From the NCBI RefSeq assembly GCF_012689525.1, contig NZ_CP051514.1, forward strand, positions 2,418,001 to 2,482,000: a stretch of 64,000 nucleotides of DNA, written 5' to 3'. This DNA is from Paraburkholderia aromaticivorans (GTDB lineage: Bacteria > Pseudomonadota > Gammaproteobacteria > Burkholderiales > Burkholderiaceae). The notes under the pieces were generated by a model, which did not search any database, had not been told where the DNA came from, and worked only from the letters and a program-made list of their open reading frames with translations. Positions 60,747 through 64,000 of the stretch are shown in pieces; within the stretch, counting starts at the first letter, position 1; each line of letters begins with the position of its first letter. The translations under genes were made by a program, and so were the position numbers.

Positions 60747-62574
60747 GCGCGATGTATTGATCCGGACGGACTACGACGAGCGCGCCCCGCTGTCGATCAA
60801 TTGCGCGTTCGTCGAAGATATCAGTCGCTGCTTCGCTCGTAAATGCCTTCTCGTAATCGATCAGGCCGTGGCGACCCTTGCGCGGAAGCAGGAGCGGAGG
60901 CAGGTCTTCCAGACGCACTTCGCGATGAGGCTGCTGCAGCACGCTGCGCAGATCGAGTACGCTGTCCGCATCGGCATCGTCTGGAGTGACGAGCCGCAAA
61001 ACGGATTCGGGCGATGTCGTCAGATGGTCACACAGTGCATGAAGGGCGCTTCGATCCGCGTCAGAGAACGCGTACAGACGCCAGCGACCGTCTGCCTGCG
61101 CCGCGTGTCCGAGTTGAAAGGGCTTTGCATCCGCAAGCCGGACTACGGGCGAGGAATGGAAGCGCGTACCGATCAGAAAGCCCTTTGCAAGCGCCTGATG
61201 CGCAACATCACCTGTCAGCATGCCGGGCCTGTAACGTGTCGCGACGCCTGCAGTATAACGACCCGCGCGAACGAAATATGCCTGAAGCTCCTCGGGATCG
61301 ACGCCGCCGGCTTCGGGGCGACCGGGATCCCTGGGCGGAGCAGCCATCATTGCCGACCATTCCTTGTCGAAGTCGATCAGCTCCTGCGCAATCGGCTGAC
61401 GCTCATCCGAATAGGTGCGCAACAGGCTCGGGCCGCTACGCCCTTGCAGCACCGCGCCCAGTTTCCAGCCGAGATTAAACCCGTCCTGCATCGACACGTT
61501 CATGCCCTGGCCGGCCTTCGCGCTGTGCGTGTGACACGCGTCGCCCGCGATGAAAACGCGAGGCTCGCGCGCTGTGCCGTTGGCGGCGAGTGCATCGTCG
61601 AAGCGGTCCGTCAGGCGCTGTCCAACTTCATAGACCGAGAACCATGCGACTTCTTTTACATCGAGGGTATAGGGATGCAGGATCTGTTGTGCGGTCTGAA
61701 TGATGCGATCGACCGTGGTCTGCCTGATGCTGTCACGGTTGTCGGGCGTGACGTCGCCGAGATCGACGTAAAAGCGCACCAGATATCCACCTTCGCGCGG
61801 AATGATGAGGAGGTTGCCCTTGCTCGCGGACTGAATGGCCGCTTTTAACCGGATATCGGGGAAGTCAGTAACGGCAAGCGCGTCCATTACGCCCCATGCG
61901 TGATTGGCCGCATCACCGCGTAGCGTTTGACCGATAGCGGTGCGCACGCAGCTGTGAGCGCCATCGCAACCCACGACATAACGGGCCCGCACGCTCACGG
62001 TCTGATCGAGACGCGCGACATCCATGCGGCGCATGGTGACGCACACCGGATAGTCGCCGGAATCGTCGCGTTGCACGTCGATCACCTCGAGGTCGTAGTC
62101 GGGCTCCAGTCGCTGCGACGAGCGGCGCATCACGTCCAGCAGATGGTCTTGCACACGCGCCTGATTGACAATCACATGCGGAAACTCAGACAACCCTGTT
62201 TCGGTATCCTGAACGCGTCCGGTACGCCTGATCGCACCGCGGTTAAGTGCGTCGGGCCGCCAGAACACTGTTTCATTGACCCAGTAAGCTTCGTGCAGCA
62301 GGCGGTCGGCGAGCCCGAATGCATCGAACATCTCGACTGTCCGGCACGCGACACCGTCGGCCTGTCCCATCTGCATTGGCCCGCTGCGACGTTCGACGAT
62401 GCGTGTCCTGATGGACGGAAATTGCGACAGTTGCGCCGCGAGCACGAGTCCCGCGGGACCGCTTCCGACGATAAGGACGTCAACTGTATCGGACATCGCG
62501 ACGCTCGGCGAGCTGTCAGCGGCTGGCTCAATCATCGGATCGCCGACGTGAAAGCCGTTCAGATGAAACTGCAT
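60679..62574 (-). CDS. mobA: 3-hydroxybenzoate 4-monooxygenase (MobA-like), phenol hydroxylase family
   Basis: 631 residues from ATG 62574, which gives the MobA-type start MQFHLNGFHVGDPMI; an upstream frame extension is unsupported. FAD-binding GxGxxG in VDVLIVGSGPAGLVLAAQLS, the QADGVACRTVEMFDAFGLAD segment, DG motif VVGCDGAHSCVRTAIG, GD motif RVFIAGDACHTHSAKAGQGM, and the C-terminal thioredoxin-like domain ending RQRGALVVVRPDQYIAHVLP. The enzyme converts 3-hydroxybenzoate to protocatechuate with NADPH and O2. Length agrees with the Comamonas enzyme (about 639). Protocatechuate would be a natural substrate for LigB-type 4,5-cleavage. Confidence 0.88.
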   Translation of the reverse strand: MQFHLNGFHVGDPMIEPAADSSPSVAMSDTVDVLIVGSGPAGLVLAAQLSQFPSIRTRIVERRSGPMQMGQADGVACRTVEMFDAFGLADRLLHEAYWVNETVFWRPDALNRGAIRRTGRVQDTETGLSEFPHVIVNQARVQDHLLDVMRRSSQRLEPDYDLEVIDVQRDDSGDYPVCVTMRRMDVARLDQTVSVRARYVVGCDGAHSCVRTAIGQTLRGDAANHAWGVMDALAVTDFPDIRLKAAIQSASKGNLLIIPREGGYLVRFYVDLGDVTPDNRDSIRQTTVDRIIQTAQQILHPYTLDVKEVAWFSVYEVGQRLTDRFDDALAANGTAREPRVFIAGDACHTHSAKAGQGMNVSMQDGFNLGWKLGAVLQGRSGPSLLRTYSDERQPIAQELIDFDKEWSAMMAAPPRDPGRPEAGGVDPEELQAYFVRAGRYTAGVATRYRPGMLTGDVAHQALAKGFLIGTRFHSSPVVRLADAKPFQLGHAAQADGRWRLYAFSDADRSALHALCDHLTTSPESVLRLVTPDDADADSVLDLRSVLQQPHREVRLEDLPPLLLPRKGRHGLIDYEKAFTSEAATDIFDERAIDRQRGALVVVRPDQYIAHVLPLDAYPELSAFFRPIFLTQ

Positions 62575-62751
62575 GAGGGTTCTCCAGGAGTGCATGTCAA
62601 TTTGGCCTGAATATACTCCGTACACCAACTATCTGGAAGCGCATACTTATGGATGTTTACCCTGGTCTTTTACGACAAACAGAAGTCAACACAGGACTTG
62701 CATCATGGTGGCCTCGATATAGATGGTGTTCCACAACACGATCATATTGAG

Positions 62752-63592
62752 GGCTCTGGTGCAAATAGCGCGGGGGGGAATCGGTTAGGTGTCGGTCTGA
62801 ACGAATTGAGAGCCGCCGATGAGCAAGCTGAAGAGTCTGGAGGAACTGTTCGCGGGCCGTCATTTTGACCGCGATGTGATCATTCTGTGTGTTCGCTGGT
62901 ACCTGCGCTACAAGCTTAGCCTGCGCGATCTGGTCGAGATGATGGCGGAACGGGGTCTGTCGCTGGCGCGCACGACGATCCTGCGCTGGGTGCGTCGCTT
63001 TGCGCCGGAATTCGTCAAACGGTGGAACCGCTTTTGCAGGCCCACCGGCCAGTCGTGGCGTGTCGACGAGACTTACCTCAAGCTGCGCGGCAAGTGGGTT
63101 TATCTTTATCGGGCGGTGGATCGGGCTGGTCAGACGGTCGACTTCATGCTCAGCGCCAGGCGCGACGTGAAGGCGGCAAAAGCGTTTTTCAGGAAGGCAA
63201 TCAAACATCAAGGCCAGCCACCGAAGACCATCACGCTTGATGGCTACGCCGCCTCGCACCGCGCCGTGCGCGAGATGAAGGCTGATGGCTTGCTGCCGGA
63301 GGACACGAAGGTCGGATCCTCGAAATATCTCAATAATCTGGTCGAGCAGGACCACCGCAACATCAAGTCCCGGACGAAAGTCATGCTTGGCTTCAAACGT
63401 TTCCGGAACGCAGCGATCACTCTCTCAGGTATTGAACTGGTACATCGCATTCGCAAGGGCCAATTCAGCCTCGCGAAACTCCGCCTCAAAGATACCGCTG
63501 CGCCCGCTAACTGGATGGCCGTCCTGTCTGTCTGATCAGGTATCCTTTATATAACAAAATATCTCGTCATATCGACTATTTGCACCAGAGCC
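62752..63592 (+). mobile_element. IS6-family insertion sequence, 841 bp
   Basis: Perfect 17-bp inverted repeats GGCTCTGGTGCAAATAG at 62752 and its complement ending at 63592. No 8-bp duplication (ATATTGAG versus GCGGGCGA), and the right flank starts inside a Tn5-like transposase remnant, so this end has recombined. Confidence 0.9.
62819..63535 (+). CDS. IS6-family transposase
   Basis: 238 residues. Helix-turn-helix [23 protein letters not shown] in [37 protein letters not shown] and [20 protein letters not shown]. Intact, and uninterrupted at the TYLKL position where the intron sits in the other lineage. Confidence 0.93.
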   Translation: MSKLKSLEELFAGRHFDRDVIILCVRWYLRYKLSLRDLVEMMAERGLSLARTTILRWVRRFAPEFVKRWNRFCRPTGQSWRVDETYLKLRGKWVYLYRAVDRAGQTVDFMLSARRDVKAAKAFFRKAIKHQGQPPKTITLDGYAASHRAVREMKADGLLPEDTKVGSSKYLNNLVEQDHRNIKSRTKVMLGFKRFRNAAITLSGIELVHRIRKGQFSLAKLRLKDTAAPANWMAVLSV

Positions 63593-63599
63593 GCGGGCG

Positions 63600-63897
63600 A
63601 TGCGCATGCGCTCATCGAACTCGTTGACTGGTACCGCGCGAGGTGGGAAATAGAAATGTCTTCAACGTCCTGAAGAACGCCTGCCGGGTTGAGGCGCTGC
63701 AACTCTCACAGATGGAGCGGGTGGAGAAGGCGCTCGCGCTGTACATGGTCGTATCGTGGCGTATCGCGCGGCTCATCCGTGTGGGCAGAACCTGTCCGGA
63801 GCTGGACGCGTCGCTGTTCTTCGCAGCTGACGAGAACGCGCCATACGTCGATGTGGTCGTCGCGTTCAAAATAAAAAACGAGGTAGGGATAACGTGA
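63600..63897 (+). pseudogene. IS4/Tn5-like transposase, C-terminal remnant
   Basis: HALIELVDWYRARWEIEM, then after a one-base deletion FNVLKNACRVEALQLSQMER and VEKALALYMVVSWRIARLIR: the YREK region and tail of a Tn5-type transposase, with catalytic Glu in WEIEM. Preceded directly by the IS6 right end, so the N-terminal part is gone. Different from the copy at 6002. Confidence 0.75.
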
Positions 63898-63977
63898 AAG
63901 CGACCAGGACCGCAGGCCGGGGAGATCCAGCTCGTAGGCGTATTGGGTTGAGCCGGTTGCGGGACGCCGCCCTATGT

Positions 63978-64000
63978 CTCAGGATTACCCACACCTTGCG
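63978..64000 (+). mobile_element. IS4-family left terminal repeat at window edge
   Basis: CTCAGGATTACCCACACCTT matches the left ends at 2077 and 5896 (CTCAGGATTCCCCACATCTT) with a few differences. The element continues beyond the window. Confidence 0.6.

Noticed and set aside
1..64000. CRISPR array or restriction/abortive defence system
   Set aside because: No regularly spaced short repeats and no cas, restriction or retron genes were found; the only defence-like gene is the partial RelE/ParE toxin at the left edge.

Overview
This 64 kb window looks like an accessory region (plasmid or genomic island) of a beta-proteobacterium in the Burkholderiaceae (Burkholderia, Paraburkholderia, Caballeronia or Cupriavidus type). 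The grounds are the Burkholderia-style trimeric porins, an error-prone polymerase (dnaE2) remnant, a Bug/TctC-like binding protein, high GC coding sequence and the mix of insertion sequences. No rRNA, tRNA or CRISPR array was seen.

Layout. 1-7.6 kb is a graveyard of truncated genes (RelE/ParE toxin end, SRAP peptidase, dnaE2, acetolactate synthase, a Rieske oxygenase start) cut by IS4-, IS110- and IS200/IS605-type elements. 7.9-14.3 kb holds two related GntR/FadR regulators, a broken chemotaxis receptor, a small periplasmic binding-like protein and a group II intron with a frameshifted reverse transcriptase. 14.3-35.5 kb is the core: two divergent gene runs that read as an aromatic catabolic system. 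Leftward from about 21.3 kb: ferredoxin reductase, LigJ-like hydratase, LigB-type extradiol dioxygenase, three successive RraA/LigK-like aldolases, flavin reductase and a porin with a nonsense codon. Rightward from 21.5 kb: an Asp-box beta-propeller, an acyl-CoA-dehydrogenase-like flavin monooxygenase, an unknown 101-residue protein, a phthalate-dioxygenase-like Rieske oxygenase, two amidohydrolase-2 enzymes around a zinc alcohol dehydrogenase, a VanA-like Rieske oxygenase, a flavoprotein reductase/dehydrogenase, an MFS carrier, an enolase-superfamily enzyme, then two repeats of a DoxX-like protein followed by a very small membrane protein.

35.5-43.6 kb: IS6, an IS630 inserted into the 5' part of an AraC-type regulator gene, an IS6 copy split by a group II intron, a second intron remnant, an IS3 sitting in a terminator, and an intact porin. 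43.8-48.8 kb: TfdA/TauD remnant, NTF2-like membrane protein, two more DoxX-like proteins (one with its mini partner), a TRAP solute receptor without its permease and a DHA2 MFS exporter. 48.9-59.2 kb: a second IS6 split by a full-length group II intron, a Tat-exported MmgE/PrpD protein, another TfdA/TauD remnant, two identical-looking IS5-family copies (one inside a porin) and a degraded duplicate of the 46 kb locus. 59.4-64 kb: two MarR regulators, a 3-hydroxybenzoate 4-monooxygenase (mobA), an IS6 copy and Tn5/IS4-type remnants.

How it may work (inference): the Rieske oxygenases with the plant-type ferredoxin reductase, and the two-component flavin monooxygenase, would hydroxylate or demethylate an aromatic acid; the LigB-type enzyme would open the ring; amidohydrolases (LigI/LigJ-like) and the RraA-like aldolases would take the product to central metabolites. 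MobA would feed protocatechuate into such a route. The substrate cannot be named from sequence alone. The repeated DoxX plus mini-membrane-protein module is the most unusual part.
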